Below, one piece after another: positions 1 through 8,743 of a DNA stretch of 64,000 nt; the stretch's first letter is position 1, and each line of letters opens with the position of its first letter. This DNA comes from an uncultured Roseobacter sp. GTDB taxonomy: Bacteria > Pseudomonadota > Alphaproteobacteria > Rhodobacterales > Rhodobacteraceae. The notes under the pieces are model-generated. The model was not told the origin of the DNA. It did no database searches and was given only the letters and a program-made list of their open reading frames with translations. The stretch is taken from NCBI RefSeq assembly GCF_947488185.1, contig NZ_CANKYM010000001.1:310001-374000 (forward strand). Direction: 5' to 3'. A program made the translations under genes and the position numbers.

Positions 1-150
1 ACGCAGGAGGAGGAACAGCCCACATTTGCCTTCCTCTTTTCCCCGCCTGAAATGCACCAGGGCATAGTCCACGAATTCGCACTGCATCACGTGTTGCACC
101 TTGAGAATCCGATGGACGCATTCCGACTGGAGGTCGTCGACATTGGCTGA
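1..150 (+). CDS. C-terminal end of an AtuA-family (DUF1446) protein, partial
   Basis: This reading frame is open from the first base and stops at 148-150. The visible 49 residues include AFLFSPPEMHQGIVHEFALH and end in a segment ending DAFRLEVVDIG. They resemble the C terminus of AtuA-type (acyclic terpene utilisation) proteins. The assignment leans on the neighbour: the next gene is a DUF4387 protein, which commonly sits directly behind AtuA-like genes. The stop lies inside the start region of that gene (8-base overlap), so the two are probably translationally coupled. The actual substrate cannot be told from this fragment, and most of the gene lies outside the window. Confidence 0.55.
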   Translation, partial: TQEEEQPTFAFLFSPPEMHQGIVHEFALHHVLHLENPMDAFRLEVVDIG

Positions 151-442
151 GCTAGGCACTCTCGTCACCAAGGTCCGCAGCAAGAACGCTGGCCCCTTCT
201 GGCTGACCGTCGACATCTTCTGTGGCAACGCGGAGGTCTATTCCCGGGTTGTCCGCGACCTCAAGACAACGCAAATTGCCAGCGTCTTTCATGCCGATAG
301 TCAAACCATAAAGCGCTTCGATATACCCGACCTGAACGTGGTTAAGTTTTCTTTACCCCGCCCCACAGTGCAGGGTGCGATCGGTGACCGCGACATGCAC
401 GGTGCGTCCTGGGCAGCTTTGGTAGGTGAGCTTGATATTTAA
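143..442 (+). CDS. DUF4387 domain protein, AtuA-associated
   Basis: Product of 99 residues with the conserved DUF4387 opening (VRSKNAGPFWLTVDIF). DUF4387 proteins are small partners encoded next to, or fused to, AtuA-like proteins in acyl-chain or terpene catabolic loci. No catalytic mechanism is established. The TTG at 143 is preferred over the upstream TTG at 101 because GGAGG at 129-133 is well spaced and the family homology starts here. The gene overlaps the preceding stop. It is followed by about 150 bases with no gene before the glycosyltransferase cluster. Confidence 0.75.
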   Translation: MAELGTLVTKVRSKNAGPFWLTVDIFCGNAEVYSRVVRDLKTTQIASVFHADSQTIKRFDIPDLNVVKFSLPRPTVQGAIGDRDMHGASWAALVGELDI

Positions 443-600
443 GGCTTTTTTACCTGTATGAGCATGGATTGGATAACAGTCTGTTCGCAATCACGCGACA
501 ATAAAGCCCACTGATCTTCGTAGTTTCGAGCAAAAATTGCCATATTCCGACCGCATTGCGTTTGTAGTTTCTAGTGAACAGCGCAATACGCGAGGCACAA

Positions 601-1551
601 ATGCACCTTTCCATCGTCGTTCCATGCATGAACGAGCAGGACGTCATCCCAGCACTGGTTGAACGTCTGGCTGCCGCCATTGAGCCGTGGGAAAAAGATG
701 CCGAGATCATATTGGTTGACGATGGGTCCAGCGACGGAACGTGGGAAGCCATCCAGGATGCCTGTCTGCATTGCGCAAACCTCGTCGGCGTCAGGCTTTC
801 GGCAAACCGCGGCCATCAGATCGCGCTGACCGCTGGGTTGGAAGCAGCGAAGGGCGAGCGGATCATGATGCTGGACGCCGACCTGCAGGATCCCCCGGAA
901 TTGCTTTCGGACATGATGCTGATGATGGATCGAGGGTATGACGTGGTCTACGGACGCCGGATCGAACGTCAGGGAGAGACCATCTTCAAACGCGCAACCG
1001 CCTATCTTTTCTACCGCGTCCTGAACACCATGTCCGATGTGCCGATCCCGCGCGACACCGGCGACTTCCGTCTGGTGAGCCGCAAGACGCTGGACGCGGT
1101 GCTGGCAATGCCTGAACGGTCGCGCTTTATCCGCGGTATGTTCGCCTGGGCCGGGTTCCGGCAGATCGGCATTGAATACACCCGCGCGCCGCGTACCATC
1201 GGCGAGACAAAATACCCATTCCGCGCGATGATGCGCTTTGCCATCGACGCGATGACGTCCTTCTCGACCAAACCACTTAAGCTTGCCACGCGCCTCTCAT
1301 TCGCCAGCCTTGGCATTACCGCGCTGATGGCAATCTATGTCGCCTATTCGCTGATCCTCTACCAGACCGCCCCCGGCTGGGCTTCGGTGGTGCTGGCGAT
1401 CAGCTTCTTCTCGGGTGTGCAGCTGCTGACGCTTGGTATTATGGGCGAATACATTGGGCGGCTCTACGTGGAAGCCAAGAACCGCCCGCTGTACTTTGTC
1501 AGCGAAGAGCTGCGCGATGCCACTCCAGTCACCATGCGAAAGTCTGCGTAA
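601..1551 (+). CDS. GT2 family glycosyltransferase (polyprenyl-phosphate sugar synthase type, GtrB-like)
   Basis: Product of 316 residues with a GT-A fold signature: the N-terminal IVVPCMNEQD strand, DDGSSDGT at about residues 40-47, and the nucleotide/metal motif LDADLQDPPE near 91-100. Two hydrophobic spans near residues 237-295 match the GtrB/DPM1 layout. In this class the enzyme moves a sugar from a nucleotide donor to a polyprenyl phosphate on the cytoplasmic face. The ATG at 601 has GAGG five bases upstream; the GTG at 574 only adds a non-conserved leader. The stop overlaps the next ATG by one base, so it is the first gene of a coupled cluster. Confidence 0.88.
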   Translation: MHLSIVVPCMNEQDVIPALVERLAAAIEPWEKDAEIILVDDGSSDGTWEAIQDACLHCANLVGVRLSANRGHQIALTAGLEAAKGERIMMLDADLQDPPELLSDMMLMMDRGYDVVYGRRIERQGETIFKRATAYLFYRVLNTMSDVPIPRDTGDFRLVSRKTLDAVLAMPERSRFIRGMFAWAGFRQIGIEYTRAPRTIGETKYPFRAMMRFAIDAMTSFSTKPLKLATRLSFASLGITALMAIYVAYSLILYQTAPGWASVVLAISFFSGVQLLTLGIMGEYIGRLYVEAKNRPLYFVSEELRDATPVTMRKSA

Positions 1552-1940
1552 TGCACGTCCTTCGTTTTGCCCTGATCGGCGGACTCGTCGCCCTTGTTTA
1601 CTTCCTGCTGTACCTCGGGTTCCTGCAGCTGGGGATGGCGCGCGGATTTGCCAACGGTCTGGCCTTCCTGCTGGCAATTTGCCTGCAATATGTTGGGCAG
1701 GCTGGATTCACATTTGGCAAACGGCTGGATGATCCGCAACAGGTGCTACGCTTCGTGGTGATGGTTGGCCTCGGCTTTGTTGCCTCCGGCCTGATCACCG
1801 GTGTGATTGGCCCCGCCCTTGGGATCGCCGATTGGGTGGCAGCTGCGACTGTCACGGTCGTTCTGCCCATCCAAAACTACATTCTCATGACCATCTGGGT
1901 CTTTGCAAAACAACAGCACACCAAAGGAAACCTGTCATGA
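1551..1940 (+). CDS. GtrA family membrane protein (putative lipid-linked sugar flippase)
   Basis: Small integral membrane protein of 129 residues with four hydrophobic stretches, typical of GtrA/DPMS3. It begins with the usual LRFALIGGLVALVYFLLYLG pattern (first helix) and contains a polar LQYVGQAGFTFG turn. GtrA proteins are thought to flip polyprenyl-phosphate-linked sugar across the inner membrane. It overlaps the GT2 gene upstream by one base and the methyltransferase gene downstream by four (ATGA at 1937-1940). That coupling supports a shared sugar-transfer function. Confidence 0.87.
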   Translation: MHVLRFALIGGLVALVYFLLYLGFLQLGMARGFANGLAFLLAICLQYVGQAGFTFGKRLDDPQQVLRFVVMVGLGFVASGLITGVIGPALGIADWVAAATVTVVLPIQNYILMTIWVFAKQQHTKGNLS

Positions 1941-2710
1941 CCCATGTCTACAACGACACGTTTTTCGACTACATCAATCAAAGTGCACGCGCCTCTGCAC
2001 AGAGTTTCACCAAGCTTCTGTACCCGCTGTTGCGCCCCGACAGCGTTATTGATCTTGGCTGTGGCCGGGGCGTTTGGCTCAACGAATGGCAACGCGCGGG
2101 CGCGACGGATGTACTGGGTGCAGACGGCGACTACGTCGATCCTGACAATCTCGACATTGCAAAGGACGCCTTTTTGCCAACCGATCTGACTGCGCCGTTG
2201 AAGACCGACCGCCGGTTTGATCTGGCCCAGAGCCTCGAAGTGGGTGAACACCTGCCCGGGTCTGCTTCCGAGACGCTGGTGGACAGTCTGACCGCCGCAT
2301 CGGATCGCGTGCTGTTTTCCGCTGCCGTCGTTGGGCAGGGTGGTGAATTTCACATAAACGAACAGCCATTGTCGTACTGGCAGGCGCTTTTTGCCGCCCG
2401 CGGCTACCGCGCCTATGACTGCGTGCGACCCCATCTTCAGGACGATCGCGACGTGGCACCATGGTATCGCTACAACGCCATTCTCTACGTGAACGACGCC
2501 GGACGCGCAGGCTTGCCGCAGGAAATCCTGCGCCACGAACTGCCAGAAGGACAGCGCGTTGAAAACGGGGGCGACATGATGTGGCGGTTGCGCTGTGCAG
2601 TCGTGTCGCATTTGCCGCGCAACACCGTGACCCGGATCGCAAAGCTGCGCGCGGCAGTACTCGCAGCCCGTGCACGGTTCAGCGGCCGCTCCGAACGCGC
2701 CTCAGCCTGA
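1937..2710 (+). CDS. class I SAM-dependent methyltransferase
   Basis: Product of 257 residues. SAM-binding motif I is VIDLGCGRGVW around residues 37-47, followed by an acidic residue at the end of strand 2 (GADGDYVD). The middle resembles methyltransferase domains found in glycan biosynthesis loci. The start at 1937 overlaps the GtrA stop (ATGA); an open frame further upstream is not needed. The position inside a lipid-sugar cluster suggests methylation of a sugar or a glycan terminus, but the acceptor is unknown. Confidence 0.78.
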   Translation: MTHVYNDTFFDYINQSARASAQSFTKLLYPLLRPDSVIDLGCGRGVWLNEWQRAGATDVLGADGDYVDPDNLDIAKDAFLPTDLTAPLKTDRRFDLAQSLEVGEHLPGSASETLVDSLTAASDRVLFSAAVVGQGGEFHINEQPLSYWQALFAARGYRAYDCVRPHLQDDRDVAPWYRYNAILYVNDAGRAGLPQEILRHELPEGQRVENGGDMMWRLRCAVVSHLPRNTVTRIAKLRAAVLAARARFSGRSERASA

Positions 2711-2730
2711 TTACGATGGGGGATACGGAT

Positions 2731-4188
2731 ATGGCACAGACCGGTGCGCCAGAGCGGTTCAGCATCGGGCCCGTCTTATGGGTCTCGCTGGCGTTTATCT
2801 TTGTGATCTCTCTGCCCAATCTGATTGATCCGATGATCCGTCACGATGACTTCCCGGCTTTGCTGGGATACGGTGACGCCTTCTACCACAAGACACTGCA
2901 TGAGGGGCGCTGGATCAACTACATCTGGCATCTGCGCGAGATCATCACGCCCTCGTGGTTGAACTTCGCCGTCTACCAGATCTGCTGGGCCGTCTTCGCA
3001 GCCAGCATCGCGGTATTGGCTGCGCCCGAACAGCGCATCACCCTGCTGAGCGTATTGCTGGCGGCACTGGTGCTGCTGACCCCGCCGGCCACCCTGATTT
3101 CGCTATGGTTCAACACGCTGCAATTGGGCATCGCCATCATCGCGATCTATGCCGTGATTGTCTGCAAATGCTCGGAACGGACATCGCGCATGCTGCTGCC
3201 GGTCTTCACCGTGCCTGCGCTGATGGCCTATACCACCTACCCGCTCCTGCTTCTGGCCCTGTGCCTGATGCGCACACGCAACCGTTCAGTCCGGGATCTG
3301 TTCTGGTTGATGGTGCTGTTCGGCGCCAGTTTCGTCGGAGCGATCCTGATCACCTATGCCCTCAACTGGTACTTCCACGGTATCTTCGGCATCCCCTTGG
3401 CCGAGTGGCGACAAGCCGTTCCTGCGGGCAGCTTCTCTGAGATGTGGGGGAACCTGGGCGCAGCGCAAGAGACGTTCATCCTCTTCTTCGGCAAATCAAG
3501 CTTTGCATCCAACAGCGTGTTCTTTGCGCATGTCATCACCCTTGTTCTGGCAACCGTCGTGCTCGCACAGCGCGCGCCGCTCGAGGTCCTGTATCTCTAT
3601 GCCGGGCTGCTCACCGGTGTTGCGCTCATCACCCTACAGGCCGTCAAGCTGGGGATCGTCGTGCCAGCACGTGCACTGATCTTTTTCTGGGTCTTCTACG
3701 CAGTGATCGTAGTACGCGGCATCCAGGTGTTGAACGACCGGGGAGCTTCGGCGGCCCGACTGGGTGTCGCTGCGATTGTGGTGGTCCTGTTCAGCTACGG
3801 CGCGCAGGCGCACAAGCGCTACACCCTCTATCATGAGTGGCAGGGGCAAACCCGGCAGAGCGCCGAGGACCTCGCCGCCTTGCCCGCCCCCTATTACATC
3901 CTCGGGAGGGCCGTGCACAGCGAGGCAGGGATGAGCGCCTCGATCCAGTCGAACTTTGCCCTGTTTTTCCGGATCAGGCAGCTAACCGGTCAGGAGCCGC
4001 TGCTCTGCGACAGCGAGGGTGTGGATTGCTCAAACCTCGACAGGGCGGCTGCTCTGGCACAAGCCACGTCCGACTGGCACGTAGGTCAAATCGACGGCAA
4101 AACCGTCCTCGTGATCCGTGAGGTCGAAAACCCGGGCAAGGTCGGTCTGAACGGTGCGACCACAGGTGCATGGACGCCGAACGGTTGA
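2731..4188 (+). CDS. polytopic membrane protein, GtrII-like glucosyltransferase candidate
   Basis: Product of 485 residues with about ten hydrophobic segments over the first 400 residues, then a soluble tail. After the first helix there is RHDDFPALLGYGDAF and an HEGRWINYIWH stretch. This resembles the DD...GRW pattern in the first periplasmic loop of GtrII-type transferases, which use polyprenyl-phosphate glucose. The start at 2731 is chosen because a GGGGG run lies eight bases upstream; ATG 2716 is in frame but lacks a ribosome site. With GtrB-like, GtrA and methyltransferase genes directly upstream, a role in decorating a surface polysaccharide is the best inference. Confidence 0.62.
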   Translation: MAQTGAPERFSIGPVLWVSLAFIFVISLPNLIDPMIRHDDFPALLGYGDAFYHKTLHEGRWINYIWHLREIITPSWLNFAVYQICWAVFAASIAVLAAPEQRITLLSVLLAALVLLTPPATLISLWFNTLQLGIAIIAIYAVIVCKCSERTSRMLLPVFTVPALMAYTTYPLLLLALCLMRTRNRSVRDLFWLMVLFGASFVGAILITYALNWYFHGIFGIPLAEWRQAVPAGSFSEMWGNLGAAQETFILFFGKSSFASNSVFFAHVITLVLATVVLAQRAPLEVLYLYAGLLTGVALITLQAVKLGIVVPARALIFFWVFYAVIVVRGIQVLNDRGASAARLGVAAIVVVLFSYGAQAHKRYTLYHEWQGQTRQSAEDLAALPAPYYILGRAVHSEAGMSASIQSNFALFFRIRQLTGQEPLLCDSEGVDCSNLDRAAALAQATSDWHVGQIDGKTVLVIREVENPGKVGLNGATTGAWTPNG

Positions 4189-4289
4189 TCCCTTTACATT
4201 TATGCTGCTCTCAGGGAACCAATAGCGTAAACCGCCGTTGAAAACACAGGGAGGCGCGCCGTGCTTGCCTGTCTTGCCGCAAACAGAGT

Positions 4290-5267
4290 ATGCCCCGGAT
4301 GCAACTGATCTTTGTCTTCCTTTTCTGGTTGCTCGCTGTTGCGGTGGTGTTCACTACCCTTGCACCGCTGACGAACGGCGCGCAGTGGTGGGTGCGGGGC
4401 TGGGATTTTCCGCGACTGCATATCGCCTGTGCGGCAGTTGTCGCTGCGGTTATCGGCCTGTTGCTTTTCAATACGTGGACACAGATTGCGGCAATCGTCC
4501 TTGTCAGCTGCGCAATCTACCAAGCGGTGCGCATCTTTCCCTACAGTCCGCTTGCCAAAACGGAGATCGCTCTGAAACCCGGCATACCGGAGGAAGATCG
4601 CGTTTCGCTGCTGTCCATCAACGTGCTGATGGAGAACACCGAGCACGAGAAGCTTCGCCAGTTGATCGATCGTGAAGACCCGGACGTGCTTTTCCTGATG
4701 GAGACGGACGCCGTCTGGGCCAGTGCACTCGAAGAACAGCTCGCCCGTTACGAAACGGTTGTTCTGCATCCCCTGGTGAACCACTACGGTTTGATTTTCG
4801 CCACTCGCCTGCCCGCGCGCCGGGCTGAAACCATCTTTCTGAGCGACGATGAAACCCCCACGATACTGGCCGAGCTCGAAACACCGACCGGTGGCTTTTT
4901 CTTTGTTGGGCTGCACCCCAGGCCCCCGGTTCCGGGCAACGACACCGAGGCGCGGGATGCGCAGATCAAGCGCGCAGCACTGCTTGCGGATCGCACCTAC
5001 TTGCCCGTGGTGGCCATGGGAGATTTCAATGATGTCGCCTGGTCCTGGACGGCAGAACGGTTCAAGGAATATGGCAATTTCAGAGATCCGAGGGTTGGTC
5101 GCGGGATGCTCTCTAGCTTTGACGCGAACTCATGGCTGATGCGGTTTCCCATCGATCAGCTCTATCTGACAGAAGGCTTGGATCTTGCCGCCTTCGACCG
5201 GCTGGAACACATAGGATCGGATCACTTCCCCATGAAAGCAGTCATCGCGGTTACGGCTGACAAATAG
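4290..5267 (+). CDS. endonuclease/exonuclease/phosphatase family protein with membrane anchor
   Basis: Product of 325 residues. Three hydrophobic helices occupy about residues 1-90, followed by an EEP-fold domain. Visible catalytic motifs are the SINVLMENTEH strand, METD, LHPRPP, MGDFNDVAW (residues 243-251) and the C-terminal GSDH (309-312). The layout matches YafD/EEP proteins whose domain sits at the inner membrane, probably facing the periplasm. Substrate (phospholipid, nucleotide or nucleic acid) is not decided by the sequence. It follows the sugar-transfer cluster after about 100 bases and may be a separate unit. An alternative ATG lies at 4299. Confidence 0.82.
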   Translation: MPRMQLIFVFLFWLLAVAVVFTTLAPLTNGAQWWVRGWDFPRLHIACAAVVAAVIGLLLFNTWTQIAAIVLVSCAIYQAVRIFPYSPLAKTEIALKPGIPEEDRVSLLSINVLMENTEHEKLRQLIDREDPDVLFLMETDAVWASALEEQLARYETVVLHPLVNHYGLIFATRLPARRAETIFLSDDETPTILAELETPTGGFFFVGLHPRPPVPGNDTEARDAQIKRAALLADRTYLPVVAMGDFNDVAWSWTAERFKEYGNFRDPRVGRGMLSSFDANSWLMRFPIDQLYLTEGLDLAAFDRLEHIGSDHFPMKAVIAVTADK

Positions 5268-5492
5268 CCTGACCCGGTTCCCGCCGGGAACGCAGCTTGG
5301 CCCAAAGCATTGGTGCCGCGTTGATCGTGGTGCATGAGAACAGGCCAATGGGCAAAGATGGCTTCGGCAAAAGACTGCACACTGCCTGCGGCATCCATTT
5401 CACCGCATTAACGTCCAATACCGGTTGCCATTTGCAAACGAACCAAACTAGGTCTGTCAGGCAGGTAGACCAATACTGGGAAAGACGGCGTC

Positions 5493-6374
5493 GTGGACTT
5501 GTTTCTGAAAGTTGTCGAAATTACCGCGCCGGTTTTCCTTCTCGCCGCAATTGGCTTTGTCTGGGTGAAACTCGGGTTTGAGTACCGGGTTCAATTCGTA
5601 ACACGGCTATCAATGACGCTGGCAGTCCCAGCACTCATTTTTGTTGCCCTCATGGAAACGGAAATTCCAACGGATGCACTGTCACGCATCAGTCTCGCGG
5701 CGATAGCAGGGTACGTGATCGCCACAATAGCCGCTTGGGCAATCGTGCGGCTGGCCAACCTGGAAATACGGACCTATCTGGCGCCGATCGTCATGGGAAA
5801 CACCGGCAATATTGGACTACCTCTCGCCTTCTTTGCTTACGGAGATGAAGGTTTGGGATATGCTGTCGTCGTTTTTGCAGTGTCCGCAATCTACGCCTTT
5901 ACCTTCGGCGTCTGGATTGTCTCGAAGGCGAGCTCACCCCTTGCCATGTTCAAGGAACCCATGGTCGCCGCAACCTTACTGGGCGCATTGTTTCTGTGGC
6001 AGGGCTGGCAAACGCCGGTTTTTGTCACCAACACCATTTCGCTTGTGGGTCAGATGGCGATCCCGCTGATGCTTGTCACCTTGGGCGTAGCGGTAGCCCG
6101 GTTGACGCCCAACAACCTTGGCCGTTCGTTCCTGATTGCCCTTACAAAAACCAGCCTCTGCGTCATCATCGCTTGGACCATCGGTGTCTGGTTCGAACTG
6201 CCCGACGTTGCCTTTGGCATCCTGGTTCTCCAGCTTGCGGCCCCTGCCGCCGTCACCAGCTATCTGATCGCCGAGAAATATGGCGCTGACGCGCAAGCGG
6301 TTGCAGGTCTTGTTGTCGTATCAACATTGCTGTCGATCCTGACGCTGCCCGTGTTACTGAGCATCGTTTTGTGA
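5493..6374 (+). CDS. AEC family transporter (auxin efflux carrier type permease)
   Basis: Product of 293 residues, almost entirely hydrophobic with about ten helices. The typical AEC half-helix signature GNTGNIGLPLAFFAYG occurs near residue 98, and the equivalent second-half motif APAAVTSYLIAEKYG near the C terminus. Family members export or import small organic acids such as malate or malonate. The start is GTG 5493 with only a weak upstream purine run. The 225 bases before it contain no gene, only a GTTCCC/GGGAAC hairpin shortly after the EEP stop. Confidence 0.88.
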   Translation: MDLFLKVVEITAPVFLLAAIGFVWVKLGFEYRVQFVTRLSMTLAVPALIFVALMETEIPTDALSRISLAAIAGYVIATIAAWAIVRLANLEIRTYLAPIVMGNTGNIGLPLAFFAYGDEGLGYAVVVFAVSAIYAFTFGVWIVSKASSPLAMFKEPMVAATLLGALFLWQGWQTPVFVTNTISLVGQMAIPLMLVTLGVAVARLTPNNLGRSFLIALTKTSLCVIIAWTIGVWFELPDVAFGILVLQLAAPAAVTSYLIAEKYGADAQAVAGLVVVSTLLSILTLPVLLSIVL

Positions 6375-6449
6375 GTTGCCTGAGTTGAAATCGAGCTGCA
6401 TCATCCGGCTTGACCGCCTGAACCACAGACCCCAGTTTGATGTAGATAA

Positions 6450-6707
6450 GTGAGCGAAAGCGCGACGGTGCGAAATCTGGCGAAACCAATTGTTCTATTT
6501 GTTCTGATGGTCCTTTTTGCCGTCTCCTGCTTGGTCTTTTGGGAGACCCTGAAAGATTCTGGATTTATGGAGCGCGCCTTTCACGAGGACAGCGCGGGCG
6601 ATGCCAATACCGTCGTTTTGACAATTGCTTTCGTGACAGCGGTTGTTTCGCTGATTGCCGCCTTGATTGGCCTGATTACAGCCATCCTGAATTTCGAGCG
6701 GAAATAG
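6450..6707 (+). CDS. small two-helix membrane protein, unknown function
   Basis: Short protein of 85 residues with one hydrophobic segment near residues 13-32 and another near residues 53-80, separated by an acidic loop containing MERAFHEDSAGDAN. It starts at GTG 6450. I do not recognise the family. The layout of two membrane helices and a charged exit (FERK) is typical of real small membrane proteins. It lies between the AEC transporter and tRNA-Arg on the opposite strand. Confidence 0.55.
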   Translation: MSESATVRNLAKPIVLFVLMVLFAVSCLVFWETLKDSGFMERAFHEDSAGDANTVVLTIAFVTAVVSLIAALIGLITAILNFERK

Positions 6708-6767
6708 GTGTGCACCTGCTGCCCACCCGAAATACACCCGTGCGTCATGACTGTATACCCGATTGGA

Positions 6768-6844
6768 TGGCGATCCCTGAAGGACTCGAACCCTCAACCT
6801 GCTGATTAGAAGTCAGCTGCTCTATCCAGTTGAGCTAAGGGACC
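6768..6844 (-). tRNA. tRNA-Arg (UCU)
   Basis: Read on the minus strand this is a complete 77-base cloverleaf. Acceptor GGTCCCT pairs with AGGGATC (one G-T pair), and the T arm contains GGTTCGAGTCC. The anticodon arm is GCTGA-CTTCTAA-TCAGC, with anticodon TCT (UCU). The CCA end is encoded at 6768-6770. No attachment-site repeat or integrase is adjacent. Confidence 0.96.
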
Positions 6845-6886
6845 GCTGTTGCCGTACATGCCGCAGCACGCCGCATCGTGCAAGTC

Positions 6887-7345
6887 TTAGAGCGCGCGCA
6901 TCATGAAAACACTCAGCGGATCATCAACGTAGTCGCCGAATGGCGGGCATTCTGAAAAACCCGCTTTCTCGTAGAGCTGTCGAGCAGCCAGGTGCTCATC
7001 TCCGGATCCGGTCTCAAGGTTGAGCTGTTTCAACCCAAGTGCATGGGCCTCTTGCATCAGAGTCGCCACCATCGCCCGCCCCGCGCCGCGACCCCGTGCT
7101 TCTTGCGCGGTATGCATGGATTTCAATTCGCCCCAGTCACCAAAACTGCGGAGAGCACCAATGGCAAGGATCTGACCGTGATCCCTCAAGGCGAAAAGCG
7201 AGATATCATCAGCGGCGAGGTCTTCAGACGGCAAGACGTGACAACTCTCGGCAGGAGACTGGGAGCGCATCAACTCAAAGTGTCGGTCCAGTAGTGTGGC
7301 GACATCGTCCTCCGACACCTGCGCGCGGGCGATATCAAATCCCAT
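6887..7345 (-). CDS. GNAT family N-acetyltransferase
   Basis: Product of 152 residues with the GNAT core. The acetyl-CoA loop motif is TAQEARGRGAGRAMV around residues 78-92, followed by LYEKAGFSECPPFGDYVDDP near the C terminus, the YitI/ElaA-like pattern of small-molecule acetyltransferases. The acceptor is unknown. The ATG shares one base with the stop codon of the upstream complex I subunit gene (TGATG), so the pair is cotranscribed and coupled. Confidence 0.87.
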   Translation of the reverse strand: MGFDIARAQVSEDDVATLLDRHFELMRSQSPAESCHVLPSEDLAADDISLFALRDHGQILAIGALRSFGDWGELKSMHTAQEARGRGAGRAMVATLMQEAHALGLKQLNLETGSGDEHLAARQLYEKAGFSECPPFGDYVDDPLSVFMMRAL

Positions 7346-7656
7346 CAGTGCGTCCAGGCGCCCCGCCGTCCGGTTGCGAAATTCTCACCATAACCACCGG
7401 GACGAATGTTCGGACGCCGCTTCTTGGGTTCCTGTACATCCGCGTCGATACCATTTTCCTGCGCATATTCGACTGCGGCTGCCTTGGTCTTAAACCGCAG
7501 GCGCACCTGGCTTTGCATGTCATCCGAAGAGGTCCACCCCATCAGCGGGTCAACTTCGCGCGCCGAGGCCGGGGCGAATTCCAGCACCCATCCATGGGTC
7601 TTGGCGGTCCCGGATTGCATCGCCGTTTTGGCGGGCTGGTAGATGCGTGCGCGCAT
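7345..7656 (-). CDS. ETC complex I subunit, NDUFS4 (18 kDa) family
   Basis: Product of 103 residues matching the NDUFS4-like accessory subunit of respiratory NADH dehydrogenase found in alphaproteobacteria and mitochondria. It shows [14 protein letters not shown] at the N terminus, [17 protein letters not shown] and [17 protein letters not shown]. It has a basic, proline-rich tail. The start at 7656 is chosen because GAGGAG lies seven bases upstream. The gene sits away from any nuo operon in this window and is coupled to the GNAT gene. Confidence 0.9.
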   Translation of the reverse strand: MRARIYQPAKTAMQSGTAKTHGWVLEFAPASAREVDPLMGWTSSDDMQSQVRLRFKTKAAAVEYAQENGIDADVQEPKKRRPNIRPGGYGENFATGRRGAWTH

Positions 7657-7832
7657 GGGCTGGCTCCTCATAGGTCTTGCCTTGTATATCGGAGATTTAA
7701 CCCGCTGGAGCAAGATACCATTTCCAGCCCTGCCGTCAGATTGAGCAACATTTGCAAACAATCATCTCAAAAATCGATGCGATTAAGATTTCGCTAACCT
7801 TGATTTCCCAACATCCGACTCACGTGGATGAC

Positions 7833-8648
7833 ATGGGATTGATGTGTGCCGATATGAGACATGGGTTTTCCGAAGCTGCGTTGCGGGGGTTGGACGAATT
7901 GGAGCGGCGCATTCCCAGCGGCGTCGAGACAAGACCGTTGAACCCCGGCGAATTTGCCGGCCATGGCGGCGGGCCGTCGCCGCACTACATGGGTCACCGC
8001 GCGCGGCTGCGTACCCGTTTTCTGACAGGGGGTCATGCCCCGATGCCGGAATACGAGCTTCTGGAACTCTTGTTGTTTAACGCAATCGAACGCATTGACG
8101 TGAAACCTCTGGCCAAAAGACTGCTGGAGACCTTCGGTGATCTGAACGGCGTGGTTGCCGCCTCAGAGCACCGTCTTCTGCAGGTCCGCGGCACCACCAA
8201 AAAAGTCTATCTGCAACTGCGGCTGGTCGAGGCTTTTGCCCACCGGATGGCGCAGGCAAAGGTGCTGAAACGCTGCGCCCTGTCATGCTGGGAAGAACTG
8301 ATCACCTATTGCCGCACAACCATGGCGCATCGGGATACTGAGCAATTCCGCATTCTCTTTCTGGACAACAAAAACGTTGTCATCGCGGATGAAGAACAGG
8401 CGCGGGGCACGGTCAATCACGTTCCGGTCTACCCCCGCGAGGTGGTGAAGCGCGCGCTGGAACTCAACGCCTCAGCCCTTATCCTCGTGCACAATCATCC
8501 CTCGGGCGATCCGTCTCCCAGCCAGGCGGACATCGCCATGACGGAACAGATCGTCATGGCCTGTCAGGCAATCGATCTGCGGGTGCATGACCATGTGATC
8601 ATCGGCAAGACGGAAGAGACGTCTTTCCGCACGCTGGGGCTGCTCTGA
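7833..8648 (+). CDS. radC: RadC family protein (JAMM/MPN+ domain)
   Basis: About 271 residues. An N-terminal helix-hairpin-helix-like region contains GHRARLRTRFL and PEYELLELLLFNAI. The C-terminal JAMM domain has the metal motif HNHPSGDPSPSQAD near residues 220-233 and an upstream glutamate-containing strand. RadC proteins are predicted metalloproteases or nucleases; despite the name, a DNA repair role is not established. The start is uncertain: ATGs at 7833, 7842 and 7854 and a TTG at 7752 are in frame and none has a strong ribosome site. It is transcribed divergently from the complex I subunit gene. Confidence 0.88.
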   Translation: MGLMCADMRHGFSEAALRGLDELERRIPSGVETRPLNPGEFAGHGGGPSPHYMGHRARLRTRFLTGGHAPMPEYELLELLLFNAIERIDVKPLAKRLLETFGDLNGVVAASEHRLLQVRGTTKKVYLQLRLVEAFAHRMAQAKVLKRCALSCWEELITYCRTTMAHRDTEQFRILFLDNKNVVIADEEQARGTVNHVPVYPREVVKRALELNASALILVHNHPSGDPSPSQADIAMTEQIVMACQAIDLRVHDHVIIGKTEETSFRTLGLL

Positions 8649-8743
8649 GAGCAGAACCATACTCCGCCGCAAACGCCTGAACGTTGACAGAATGGCGTCG
8701 GCCCGGTGAGGATGGGTCACCCGAAACAGGAAAGGCGTGATCC

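Noticed and set aside
6708..6886. tRNA-Arg as an island insertion site
   Set aside because: Flanks are ordinary genes with no integrase or direct repeat of the tRNA 3' end.
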